The translations under genes were made by a program, and so were the position numbers. The notes below the pieces were generated by a model. The model was not told where the DNA came from. It made no database searches and saw only the letters and a list, made by a program, of their open reading frames with translations. 64,000 bases of DNA from Gordius sp. MW1 (taxonomy: Eukaryota > Nematomorpha > Gordioida > Gordea > Gordiidae): the NCBI GenBank assembly GCA_964036665.1, contig OZ038526.1, forward strand, positions 15,934,001-15,998,000, in the 5' to 3' direction. This document shows positions 1 through 12,360 of this stretch, piece after piece (the first letter of the stretch is position 1; every line of letters begins with the position of its first letter).

Positions 1-345
1 AGTTCTCGCAGCTTAAAACCTCTTTTCGGAAATCAATCGAGGATAATAGGATTCTCAAATTGAATTACTTTTATATATTTTTTCATGCTCTTTCACATAG
101 AATCGAAAAAAATAAATATTTTTACCTCAAAATTTTTCACATATTTTTCTTTGAACCGTATTCATCCGATGAAAGTTGTCGTTTTCAGACGTGGTTTCTA
201 TCATCCCAAGTAAAAATTTATCAGAATCTAAAAACTATTACTTTGAAATCATGATCGCATAGAGCAGTTTTCAAAAATTAAGCACTCACGTTGCGATACA
301 ACAAACTAATCGCAACAATAAAACGTTGTCTTTTGTCAAAATGAT
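1..345 (+). repeat. Representative full-length monomer (type A)
   Basis: This is the first complete unit. In order it holds: a conserved block at about 1-58 (ctcgcagctt, cttttcgg, tcgaggataatagg); an A/T-rich variable window at about 59-155 with T and A runs; a conserved block at about 156-260 (ccgtattcatccgatgaaag, cagacgtgg, gatcccaagt-like, atttatcagaatc); and a conserved right block at about 250-345 (gatcgcatagagcag, the inverted repeat at 290-316, aaaacgttgtc). Type A is marked by gaattac at 60-66 and aaatcaatcg near 30. It carries 13 CpG dinucleotides. The choice of base 1 as unit start is arbitrary, since the array is circularly permuted. Confidence 0.9.
290..316. other. Conserved 8-bp inverted repeat within the monomer
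   Basis: Perfect arms gttgcgat (290-297) and atcgcaac (309-316) flank an 11-base spacer. The motif recurs in nearly every monomer. Short monomers of the right-end region keep it with one arm mismatch and a 9-base spacer. A minor variant (tttgcgat) loses the outer bases of the left arm. It could be a dyad protein-binding site or a cruciform/hairpin; no match to a known box is claimed. Confidence 0.8.
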
Positions 346-1378
346 AGTTCTCGCAGCTTAAAACCTCTTTTCGGAAGTCAATCGAGGATAATAGGATTCT
401 CAAATTGGCTTACTTTTATATATTTTTACATGCTCTTTCACATGGAATAGAAAAAAATAAAAAATTTTACCTCAAAATTTTTCACATATTTTTCTTTAAC
501 CGTATTCATCCGATGAAAGTTGTCGTTATCAGACGTGGTTTCTATGATCCCAAGTAAAAATTTATCAGAATCTAAAAACTATTACTTTGAAATCATGATC
601 GCATAGAGCAGTTTTCAAAAATTAAGCACTCACGTTGCGATACAACAAACTAATCGCAACAATAAAACGTTGTCTTTTGTCAAAATGATAGTTCTCGCAG
701 CTTAAAACCTCTTTTCGGAAATCAATCGAGGATAATAGGATTCTCAAATTGAATTACTTTTATATATTTTTTCATGCTCTTTCACATAGAATCGAAAAAA
801 ATAAATATTTTTACCTCAAAATTTTTCACATATTTTTCTTTGAACCGTATTCATCCGATGAAAGTTGTCGTTTTCAGACGTGGTTTCTATGATCCCAAGT
901 AAAAATTTATCAGAATCTAAAAACTATTACTTTGAAATCATGATCGCATAGAGCAGTTTTCAAAAATTAAGCACTCACGTTGCGATACAACAAACTAATC
1001 GCAACAATAAAACGTTGTCTTTTGTCAAAATGATAGTTCTCGCAGCTTAAAACCTCTTTTCGGAAGTCAATCGAGGATAATAGGATTCTCAAATTGGCTT
1101 ACTTTTATATATTTTTACATGCTCTTTCACATGGAATAGAAAAAAATAAAAAATTTTACCTCAAAATTTTTCACATATTTTTCTTTAACCGTATTCATCC
1201 GATGAAAGTTGTCGTTATCAGACGTGGTTTCTATGATCCCAAGTAAAAATTTATCAGAATCTAAAAACTATTACTTTGAAATCATGATCGCATAGAGCAG
1301 TTTTCAAAAATTAAGCACTCACGTTGCGATACAACAAACTAATCGCAACAATAAAACGTTGTCTTTTGTCAAAATGAT

Positions 1379-1717
1379 AGTTCTCGCAGCTTAAAACCTC
1401 TTTTCGGAAGTCAATCGAGGATAATAGGATTCTCAAATTGGCTTCCTTTTATATATTTTTTCATGCTCTTTCACATAGAATCGAAAAAAATAAATATTTT
1501 TACCTCAAAATTTTTCACATATTTTTCTTTGAACCGTATTCATCCGATGAAAGTTGTCGTTTTCAGACGTGGTTTCTATGATCCCAAGTAAAAATTTATC
1601 AGAATCTAAAAACTATGAAATCATGATCGCATAGAGCAGTTTTCAAAAATTAAGCACTCACGTTGCGATACAACAAACAAATCGCAACAATAACACGTTG
1701 TCTTTTGTCAAAATGAT
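1379..1717 (+). repeat. 339-bp marker monomer (far-left copy)
   Basis: This unit carries three linked variants that are rare elsewhere: cttccttttat in place of cttactttt, a 6-bp loss giving aactatgaaatc, and caaacaaatcgc followed by aataacacg. The same three variants recur together only in the units at 54967-55305 and 56966-57304, also 339 bp long. Confidence 0.85.
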
Positions 1718-3340
1718 AGTTCTCGCAGCTTAAAACCTCTTTTCGGAAGTCAATCGAGGATAATAGGATTCTCAAATTGGCTTACTTTTATATATTTTTT
1801 CATGCTTTTTCACATAGAATCGAAAAAAATAAATATTTTTACCTCAAAATTTTTCACATATTTTTCTAAGAACCGTATTCATCCGATGAAAGTTGTCGTT
1901 TTCAGACGTGGTTTCGATGATCCCAAGTAAAAATTTATCAGAATCTAAAAACTATTACTTTGAAATCATGATCGCATAGAGCTGTTACCAAAAATTAAGC
2001 ACTCACGTTGCGATACAACAAACTAATCGCAACAATAAAACGTTGTCTTTTGTCAAAATGATAATTCTCGCAGCTTAAAACCTCTTTTCGGAAGTCAATC
2101 GAGGATAATAGGATTCTCAAATTGGCTTACTTTTATATATTTTTTCATGCTTTTTCACATAGAATCGAAAAAAATAAATATTTTTACCTCAAAATTTTCA
2201 CATATTTTTCTAAGAACCGTATTCATCCGATGAAAGTTGTCGTTTTCAGACGTGGTTTCTATGATCCCAAGTAAAAATTTATCAGAATCTAAAAACTATT
2301 ACTTTGAAATAATGATCGCATAGAGCAGTTTTCAAAAATTAAGCACCCACGTTGCGATACAACAAACTAATCGCAACAATAAAACGTTGTCTTTTGTCAA
2401 AATGATAGTTCTCGCAGCTTAAAACCTCTTTTCGGAAGTCAATCGAGAATAATAGGAGTCTCAAATTGGCTTACTTTTATATATTTTTTCATGCTCTTTC
2501 ACATAGAATCGAAAAAAATAAAAATTTTTATCTCAAAAATTTTCACATATTTTTCTAAGAACCGTATTCATCCGATGAAAGTTGTCGTTTTCAGACGTGG
2601 TTTCTATGATCCCAAGTAAAAATTTATCAGAATCTAAAAACTATTACTTTGAAATAATGATCGCATAGAGCAGTTTTCAAAAATTAAGCACTCACGTTGC
2701 GATACAACAAACTAATCGCAACAATAAAACGTTGTCTTTTGTCAAAATGATAGTTCTCGCAGCTTAAAACCTCTTTTCGGAAGTCAATCGAGGATAATAG
2801 GATTCTCAAATTGGCTTACTTTTATATATTTTTACATGCTCTTTTACATGGAATAGAAAAAAATAAAAAATTTTACCTCAAAATTTTTCACATATTTTTC
2901 TTTAACCGTATTCATCCGATGAAAGTTGTCGTTTTCAGACGTGGTTTCTATGATCCCAAGTAAAAATTTATCAGAATCTAAAAACTATTACTTTGAAATC
3001 ATGATCGCATGGAGCTGTTTTCAAAAATTAAGCACTCACGTAGCGATACAACAAACTAATCGCAACAATAAAACGTTGTCTTTTGTCAAAATGATAGTTC
3101 TCGCAGCTTAAAACCTCTTTTCGGAAATCAATCGAGGATAATAGGATTCTCAAATTGAATTACTTTATTTTTTTATGCTCTTTCACATAGAATCGAAAAA
3201 AATAAATATTTTTACCTCAAAATTTTTCACATATTTTTCTTTGAACCGTATTCATCCGATGAAAGTTGTCGTTTTCAGACGTGGTTTCTATCATCCCAAG
3301 TAAAAATTTATCAGAATCTAAAAACTATTACTTTGAAATC
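1718..3340 (+). repeat. Mixed monomers between the A-B dimers and the first large duplication
   Basis: Ordinary tandem units, mostly with ctaagaaccg and gctttttcac. Individual marks include gctgttaccaaaa near 1981, gaataataggagtctc near 2446, and a B-like unit at about 2755-3095 with cttttacatggaatag, gcatggagctg and cacgtagcg. A type A unit begins at 3096 with a shortened T run (gaattactttattttttt). No clear internal higher-order pattern was found. Confidence 0.8.
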
Positions 3341-6300
3341 ATGATCGCATAGAGCAGTTTTCAAAAATTAAGCACTCACGTTGCGATACAACAAACTAAT
3401 CGCAACAATAAAACGTTGTCTTTTGTCAAAATGATAGTTCTCGCAGCTTAAAACCTCTTTTCGGAAGTCAATCGAGGATAATAGGATTCTCAAATTGGCT
3501 TACTTTTATATATTTTTACATGCTCTTTCACATGGAATAGAAAAAAATAAAAAATTTTACCTCAAAATTTTTCACATATTTTTCTTTAACCGTATTCATC
3601 CGATGAAAGTTGTCGTTTTCAGACGTGGTTTCTATGATCCCAAGTAAAAATTTATCAGAATCTAAAAACTATTACTTTGAAATCATGATCGCATAGAGCA
3701 GTTTTCAAAAATTAAGCACTCACGTTGCGATACAACAAACTAATCGCAACAATAAAACGTTGTCTTTTGTCAAAATGATAGTTCTCGCAGCTTAAAACCT
3801 CTTTTCGGAAGTCAATCGAGGATAATAGGATTCTCAAATTGAATTACTTTTATATTTTTTTTCATGCTCTTTCACATAGAATCGAAAAAAATAAATATTT
3901 TTACCTCAAAATTTTTCACATATTTTTCTAAGAACCGTATTCATCCGATGAAAGTTGTCGTTTTCAGACGTGGTTTCGATGATCCCAAGTAAAAATTTAT
4001 CAGAATCTAAAAACTATTACTTTGAAATCATGATCGCATAGAGCAGTTTTCAAAAATTAAGCAATCACGTTGCGATACAACAAACTAATCGCAACAATAA
4101 AACGTTGTCTTTTGTCAAAATGATAGTTCTCGCAGCTTAAAACCTCTTTTCGGAAGTCAATCGATGATAATAGGATTCTCAAATTGGCTTACTTTTATAT
4201 ATTTTTTCATGCTTTTTCACATAGAATCGAAAAAAATAAATATTTTTATCTCAAAAATTTTCACATATTTTTCTAAGAACCGTATTCATCCGATGAAAGT
4301 TGTCGTTTTCAGACGTGGTTTCTATGATCCCAAGTAAAAATTTATCAGAATCTAAAAACTATTACTTTGAAATCATGATCGCATAGAGCAGTTTTCAAAA
4401 ATTAAGCACTCACGTTGCGATACAACAAACTAATCGCAACAATAAAACGTTGTCTTTTGTCAAAATGATAGTTCTCGCAGCTTAAAACCTCTTTTCGGAA
4501 GTCAATCGAGGATAATAGGATTCTCAAATTGGCTTACTTTTATATATTTTTTCATGCTTTTTCACATAGAATCGAAAAAAATAAATATTTTTACCTCAAA
4601 ATTTTTCACATATTTTTCTAAGAACCGTATTCATCCGATGAAAGTTGTCGTTTTCAGACGTGGTTTCGATGATCCCAAGTAAAAATTTATCAGAATCTAA
4701 AAACTATTACTTTGAAATCATGATCGCATAGAGCAGTTTTCAAAAATTAAGCACTCACGTTGCGATACAACAAACTAATCGCAACAATAAAACGTTGTCT
4801 TTTGTCAAAATGATAATTCTCGCAGCTTAAAACCTCTAGTCAATCGAGGATAATAGGATTCTCAAATTGGCTTACTTTTATATATTTTTCATGCTTTTTT
4901 ACATAGAATCGAAAAAAATAAATATTTTTACCTCAAAATTTTTCACATATTTTTTTAAAAACCGTATTCATCCGATGAAAGTTGTCGTTTTCAGACGTGG
5001 TTTCTATGATCCCAAGTAAAAATTTATCAGAATCTAAAAACTATTACTTTGAAATAATGATCGCATAGAGCAGTTTTCAAAAATTAAGCACTCACGTTGC
5101 GATACAACAAACTAATCGCAACAATAAAACGTTGTCTTTTGTCAAAATGATAGTTCTCGCAGCTTAAAACCTCTTTTCGGAAGTCAATCGAGGATAATAG
5201 GATTCTCAAATTGGCTTACTTTTATATATTTTTACATGCTCTTTCACATGGAATAGAAAAAAATAAAAAATTTTACCTTAAAATTTTTCACATATTTTTC
5301 TTTAACCGTATTCATCCGATGAAAGTTGTCGTTTTCAGACGTGGTTTCTATGATCCCAAGTAAAAATTTATCAGAATCTAAAAACTATTACTTTGAAATC
5401 ATGATCGCATAGAGCAGTTTTCAAAAATTAAGCACTCACGTTGCGATACAACAAACTAATCGCAACAATAAAACGTTGTCTTTTGTCAAAATGATAGTTC
5501 TCGCAGCTTAAAACCTCTTTTCGGAAGTCAATCGAGGATAATAGGATTCTCAAATTGAATTACTTTTATATTTTTTTTCATGCTCTTTCACATAGAATCG
5601 AAAAAAATAAATATTTTTACCTCAAAATTTTTCACATATTTTTCTAAGAACCGTATTCATCCGATGAAAGTTGTCGTTTTCAGACGTGGTTTCGATGATC
5701 CCAAGTAAAAATTTATCAGAATCTAAAAACTATTACTTTGAAATCATGATCGCATAGAGCAGTTTTCAAAAATTAAGCAATCACGTTGCGATACAACAAA
5801 CTAATCGCAACAATAAAACGTTGTCTTTTGTCAAAATGATAGTTCTCGCAGCTTAAAACCTCTTTTCGGAAGTCAATCGATGATAATAGGATTCTCAAAT
5901 TGGCTTACTTTTATATATTTTTTCATGCTTTTTCACATAGAATCGAAAAAAATAAATATTTTTATCTCAAAAATTTTCACATATTTTTCTAAGAACCGTA
6001 TTCATCCGATGAAAGTTGTCGTTTTCAGACGTGGTTTCTATGATCCCAAGTAAAAATTTATCAGAATCTAAAAACTATTACTTTGAAATCATGATCGCAT
6101 AGAGCAGTTTTCAAAAATTAAGCACTCACGTTGCGATACAACAAACTAATCGCAACAATAAAACGTTGTCTTTTGTCAAAATGATAGTTCTCGCAGCTTA
6201 AAACCTCTTTTCGGAAGTCAATCGAGGATAATAGGATTCTCAAATTGGCTTACTTTTATATATTTTTTCATGCTTTTTCACATAGAATCGAAAAAAAAAA

Positions 6301-6772
6301 ATATTTTTACCTCAAAATTTTTCACATATTTTTCTAAGAACCGTATTCATCCGATGAAAGTTGTCGTTTTCAGACGTGGTTTCGATGATCCCAAGTAAAA
6401 ATTTATCAGAATCTAAAAACTATTACTTTGAAATCATGATCGCATAGAGCAGTTTTCAAAAATTAAGCACTCACGTTGCGATACAACAAACTAATCGCAA
6501 CAATAAAACGTTGTCTTTTGTCAAAATGATAATTCTCGCAGCTTAAAACCTCTAGTCAATCGAGGATAATAGGATTCTCAAATTGGCTTACTTTTATATA
6601 TTTTTCATGCTTTTTTACATAGAATCGAAAAAAATAAATATTTTTACCTCAAAATTTTTCACATATTTTTTTAAAAACCGTATTCATCCGATGAAAGTTG
6701 TCGTTTTCAGACGTGGTTTCTATGATCCCAAGTAAAAATTTATCAGAATCTAAAAACTATTACTTTGAAATA
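3341..6772 (+). repeat. 1716-bp (5-monomer) tandem duplication
   Basis: Copy 1 is about 3341-5056 and copy 2 about 5057-6772. Shared markers sit exactly 1716 bp apart: gaattac with an extended T run at 3841 and 5557, cgatgataat at 4162 and 5878, and a 12-bp loss giving aacctctagtcaatcg at 4831 and 6547. The left limit is set by aatc/aata at 3340/5056. The right limit is before ttcgaaagt at 6892. Differences seen between copies are few (for example acctta near 5277 and an extra A run near 6291). Confidence 0.9.
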
Positions 6773-9700
6773 ATGATCGCATAGAGCAGTTTTCAAAAAT
6801 TAAGCACTCACGTTGCGATACAACAAACTAATCGCAACAATAAAACGTTGTCTTTTGTCAAAATGATAGTTCTCGCAGCTTAAAACCTCTTTTCGAAAGT
6901 CAATCGAGGATAATAGGATTCTCAAATTGGCTTACTTTTATATATTTTTACATGCTCTTTCACATGGAATAGAAAAAAATAAAAAATTTTACCTCAAAAT
7001 TTTTCACATATTTTTCTTTAACCGTATTCATCCGATGAAAGTTGTCGTTTTCAGACGTGGTTTCTATGATCCCAAGTAAAAATTTATCAGAATCTAAAAA
7101 CTATTACTTTGAAATCATGATCGCATAGAGCAGTTTTCAAAAATTAAGCAATCACGTTGCGATACAACAAACTAATCGCAACAATAAAACGTTGTCTTTT
7201 GTCAAAATGATAGTTCTCGCAGCTTAAAACCTCTTTTCGGAAGTCAATCGAGTATAATAGGATTCTCAAATTGGCTTACTTTTATATATTTTTTCATGCT
7301 CTTTCACATAGAATCGAAAAAAATAAATAATTTTACCTCAAAATTTTTCACATATTTTTCTAAGAACCGTATTCATCCGATGAAAGTTGTCGTTTTCAGA
7401 CGTGGTTTCGATGATCCCAAGTAAAAATTTATCAGAATCTAAAAACTATTACTTTGAAATCATGATCGCATAGAGCAGTTTTCAAAAATTAAGCACTCAC
7501 GTTGCGATACAACAAACTAATCGCAACAATAAAACGTTGTCTTTTGTCAAAATGATAATTCTCGCAGGTTAAAACCTCTTTTTGGAAGTCAATCGAGGAT
7601 AATAGGATTCTCAAATTGGCTTACTTTTATATATTTTTCATGCTTTTTCACATAGAATCTAAAAAAATAAATATTTTTACCTCAAAATTTTTCACATATT
7701 TTTCTAAGAACAGTATTCATCCGATGAAAGTTGTCGTTTTCAGACGTGGTTTCTATGATCCCAAGTAAAAATTTATCAGAATCTAAAAACTATTACTTTG
7801 AAATAATGATCGCATAGAGCAGTTTTCAAAAATTAAGCACTCACGTTGCGATACAACAAACTAATCGCAACAATAAAACGTTGTCTTTTGTCAAAATGAT
7901 AGTTCTCGCAGCTTAAAACCTCTTTTCGGAAGTCAATCGAGGATAATAGGATTCTCAAATTGGCTTACTTTTATATATTTTTACATGCTCTTTCACATGG
8001 AATAGAAAAAAATAAAAAATTTTACCTCAAAATTTTTCACATATTTTTCTTTAACCGTATTCATCCGATGAAAGTTGTCGTTTTCAGACGTGGTTTCTAT
8101 GATCCCAAGTAAAAATTTATCAGAATCTAAAAACTATTACTTTGAAATCATGATCGCATAGAGCAGTTTTCAAAAATTAAGCAATCACGTTGCGATACAA
8201 CAAACTAATCGCAACAATAAAACGTTGTCTTTTGTCAAAATGATAGTTCTCGCAGCTTAAAACCTCTTTTCGGAAGTCAATCGAAGATAATAGGAGTCTC
8301 AACTTGGCTTACTTTTATATATTTTTTCATGCTCTTTCACATAGAATCGAAATAAATAAAAAATTTTACCTCAAAATTTTTTACATATTTTTCTAAGAAC
8401 CGTATTCATCCGATGAAAGTTGTCGTTTTCAGACGTGGTTTCTATGATCCCAAGTAAAAATTTATCAGAATCTAAAAACTATTACTTTGAAATAATGATC
8501 GCATAGAGCAGTTTTCAAAAATTAAGCAATCACGTTGCGATACAACAAACTAATCGCAACAATAAAACGTTGTCTTTTGTCAAAATGATAGTTCTCGCAG
8601 CTTAAAACCTCTTTTCGGAAGTCAATCGATGATAATAGGATTCTCAAATTGGCTTACTTTTATATATTTTTTCATGCTTTTTCACATAGAATCGAAAAAA
8701 ATAAATATTTTTATCTCAAAAATTTTCACATATTTTTCTAAGAACCGTATTCATCCGATGAAAGTTGTCGTTTTCAGACGTGGTTTCTATGATCCCAAGT
8801 AAAAATTTATCAGAATCTAAAAACTATTACTTTGAAATCATGATCGCATAGAGCAGTTTTCAAAAATTAAGCACTCACGTTGCGATACAACAAACTAATC
8901 GCAACAATAAAACGTTGTCTTTTGTCAAAATGATAGTTCTCGCAGCTTAAAACCTCTTTTCGGAAGTCAATCGAGGATAATAGGATTCTCAAATTGGCTT
9001 ACTTTTATATATTTTTTCATGCTTTTTCACATAGAATCGAAAAAAATAAATATTTTTACCTCAAAATTTTTCACATATTTTTCTAAGAACCGTATTCATC
9101 CGATGAAAGTTGTCGTTTTCAGACGTGGTTTCGATGATCCCAAGTAAAAATTTATCAGAATCTAAAAACTATTACTTTGAAATCATGATCGCATAGAGCA
9201 GTTTTCAAAAATTAAGCACTCACGATGCGATACAACAAACTAATCGCAACAATAAAACGTTGTCTTTTGTCAAAATGATAATTCTCGCAGCTTAAAACCT
9301 CTAGTCAATCGAGGATAATAGGATTCTCAAATTGGCTTACTTTTATATATTTTTCATGCTTTTTTACATAGAATCGAAAAAAATAAATATTTTTACCTCA
9401 AAATTTTTCACATATTTTTTTAAAAACCGTATTCATCCGATGAAAGTTGTCGTTTTCAGACGTGGTTTCTATAATCCCAAGTAAAAATTTATCAGAATCT
9501 AAAAACTATTACTTTGAAATAATGATCGCATAGAGCAGTTTTCAAAAATTAAGCACTCACGTTGCGATACAACAAACTAATCGCAACAATAAAACGTTGT
9601 CTTTTGTCAAAATGATAGTTCTCGCAGCTTAAAACCTCTTTTCGAAAGTCAATCGAGGATAATAGGATTCTCAAATTGGCTTACTTTTATATATTTTTAC

Positions 9701-11277
9701 ATGCTCTTTCACATGGAATAGAAAAAAATAAAAAATTTTACCTCAAAATTTTTCACATATTTTTCTTTAACCGTATTCATCCGATGAAAGTTGTCGTTTT
9801 CAGACGTGGTTTCTATGATCCCAAGTAAAAATTTATCAGAATCTAAAAACTATTACTTTGAAATCATGATCGCATAGAGCAGTTTTCAAAAATTAAGCAA
9901 TCACGTTGCGATACAACAAACTAATCGCAACAATAAAACGTTGTCTTTTGTCAAAATGATAGTTCTCGCAGCTTAAAACCTCTTTTCGGAAGTCAATCGA
10001 GTATAATAGGATTCTCAAATTGGCTTACTTTTATATATTTTTTCATGCTCTTTCACATAGAATCGAAAAAAATAAATAATTTTACCTCAAAATTTTTCAC
10101 ATATTTTTCTAAGAACCGTATTCATCCGATGAAAGTTGTCGTTTTCAGACGTGGTTTCGATGATCCCAAGTAAAAATTTATCAGAATCTAAAAACTATTA
10201 CTTTGAAATCATGATCGCATAGAGCAGTTTTCAAAAATTAAGCACTCACGTTGCGATACAACAAACTAATCGCAACAATAAAACGTTGTCTTTTGTCAAA
10301 ATGATAATTCTCGCAGGTTAAAACCTCTTTTTGGAAGTCAATCGAGGATAATAGGATTCTCAAATTGGCTTACTTTTATATATTTTTCATGCTTTTTCAC
10401 ATAGAATCTAAAAAAATAAATATTTTTACCTCAAAATTTTTCACATATTTTTCTAAGAACAGTATTCATCCGATGAAAGTTGTCGTTTTCAGACGTGGTT
10501 TCTATGATCCCAAGTAAAAATTTATCAGAATCTAAAAACTATTACTTTGAAATAATGATCGCATAGAGCAGTTTTCAAAAATTAAGCACTCACGTTGCGA
10601 TACAACAAACTAATCGCAACAATAAAACGTTGTCTTTTGTCAAAATGATAGTTCTCGCAGCTTAAAACCTCTTTTCGGAAGTCAATCGAGGATAATAGGA
10701 TTCTCAAATTGGCTTACTTTTATATATTTTTACATGCTCTTTCACATGGAATAGAAAAAAATAAAAAATTTTACCTCAAAATTTTTCACATATTTTTCTT
10801 TAACCGTATTCATCCGATGAAAGTTGTCGTTTTCAGACGTGGTTTCTATGATCCCAAGTAAAAATTTATCAGAATCTAAAAACTATTACTTTGAAATCAT
10901 GATCGCATAGAGCAGTTTTCAAAAATTAAGCAATCACGTTGCGATACAACAAACTAATCGCAACAATAAAACGTTGTCTTTTGTCAAAATGATAGTTCTC
11001 GCAGCTTAAAACCTCTTTTCGGAAGTCAATCGAAGATAATAGGAGTCTCAACTTGGCTTACTTTTATATATTTTTTCATGCTCTTTCACATAGAATCGAA
11101 ATAAATAAAAAATTTTACCTCAAAATTTTTTACATATTTTTCTAAGAACCGTATTCATCCGATGAAAGTTGTCGTTTTCAGACGTGGTTTCTATGATCCC
11201 AAGTAAAAATTTATCAGAATCTAAAAACTATTACTTTGAAATAATGATCGCATAGAGCAGTTTTCAAAAATTAAGCA
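5780..11277 (+). repeat. 2749-bp (8-monomer) tandem duplication
   Basis: Copy 1 is about 5780-8528 and copy 2 about 8529-11277, with limits uncertain by about 35 bp. Markers 2749 bp apart: cgatgataat at 5878 and 8627, aacctctagt at 6547 and 9296, tttcgaaagt at 6891 and 9640, ctcgcaggtt at 7561 and 10310, tcgaagataa at 8281 and 11030. The left limit lies after aatc/aata at 5745/8494; the right limit lies at gcaatcacg/gcactcacg near 8529/11278. Only a few differences were noticed (cacgatgcg near 9221, tataatccc near 9470, A run near 6291). Copy 1 includes part of the earlier 1716-bp copy 2, so this duplication is the younger one. Confidence 0.9.
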
Positions 11278-12360
11278 CTCACGTTGCGATACAACAAACT
11301 AATCGCAACAATAAAACGTTGTCTTTTGTCAAAATGATAGTTCTCGCAGCTTAAAACCTCTTTTCGGAAGTCAATCGAGGATAATAGGATTCTCAAATTG
11401 GCTTACTTTTATATATTTTTACATGCTCTTTCACATGGAATAGAAAAAAATAAAAAATTTTACCTCAAAATTTTTCACATATTTTTCTTTAACCGTATTC
11501 ATCCGATGAAAGTTGTCGTTTTCAGACGTGGTTTCTATGATCCCAAGTAAAAATTTATCAGAATCTAAAAACTATTACTTTGAAATCATGATCGCATAGA
11601 GCAGTTTTCAAAAATTAAGCAATCACGTTGCGATACAACAAACTAATCGCAACAATAAAACGTTGTCTTTTGTCAAAATGATAGTTCTCGCAGCTTAAAA
11701 CCTCTTTTCGGAAGTCAATCGAGGATAATAGGATTCTCAAATTGGCTTACTTTTATATATTTTTTCATGCTCTTTCACATGGAATCGAAAAAAATAAAAA
11801 ATTTTACCTCAAAATTTTTCACATATCTTTAACCGTATTCATCCGATGAAAGTTGTCGTTTTCAGACGTGGTTTCTATGATCCCAAGTAAAAAGTTATCA
11901 GAATCTAAAAACTATTACTTTGAAATCATGATCGCATAGAGCAGTTTTCAAAAATTAAGCAATCACGTTGCGATACAACAAACTAATCGCAACAATAAAA
12001 CGTTTTCTTTTGTCAAAATGATAGTTCTCGCAGCTTAAAACCTCTTTTCGGAAGTCAATCGAGGATAATAGGATTCTCAAATTGGCTTACTTTTATATAT
12101 TTTTTCATGCTTTTTCACATAGAATCGAAAAAAATAAATATTTTTACCTCAAAATTTTTCACATATTTTTCTAAGAACCGTATTCATCCGATGAAAGTTG
12201 TCGTTTTCAGACGTAGATCCCAAGTAAAAATTTATCAGAATCTAAAAACTATTACTTTGAAATAATGATCGCATAGAGCAGTTTTCAAAAATTAAGCACT
12301 CACGTTGCGATACAACAAACTAATCGCAACAATAAAACGTTGTCTTTTGTCAAAATGATA
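11278..12360 (+). repeat. Monomers related to 14084-14761 at an 8-unit (2741-bp) offset
   Basis: Units here include a B-type unit and a following unit with ggaatcg, cacatatctttaacc (a 7-8 bp loss near 11826), aaagttatca at 11891 and cgttttcttt at 12001. The last two recur at 14632 and 14742, 2741 bp away. A further unit has lost about 9 bp, giving acgtagatccc near 12211. Confidence 0.75.

Larger units (their letters stand above)
1..1378 (+). repeat. A-B dimer higher-order repeat, 689 bp, two copies
   Basis: Units run A (1-345), B (346-689), A (690-1034), B (1035-1378). B units are marked by acatgctctttcac, catggaatag, a taaaaaatttt run, ctttaaccg and gttatcag. The two 689-bp dimers look almost identical; the one difference I saw is tatcatccc near 189 against tatgatccc at the matching place in copy two. 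A related A-B pair occurs at about 3096-3784, 3095 bp (nine units) from the first, and shares the tatcatccc variant. Confidence 0.85.

Noticed and set aside
1..345. CENP-B box in the monomer
   Set aside because: The ttttcgg/ggaagtc segment recalls part of the box by eye, but the required spaced positions do not match, so no claim is made.
1..345. Match to a named satellite such as the Drosophila 1.688 (359-bp) or Tribolium 360-bp family
   Set aside because: Length and A+T content are similar, but I recognise no shared sequence. A database search would be needed to name the family.
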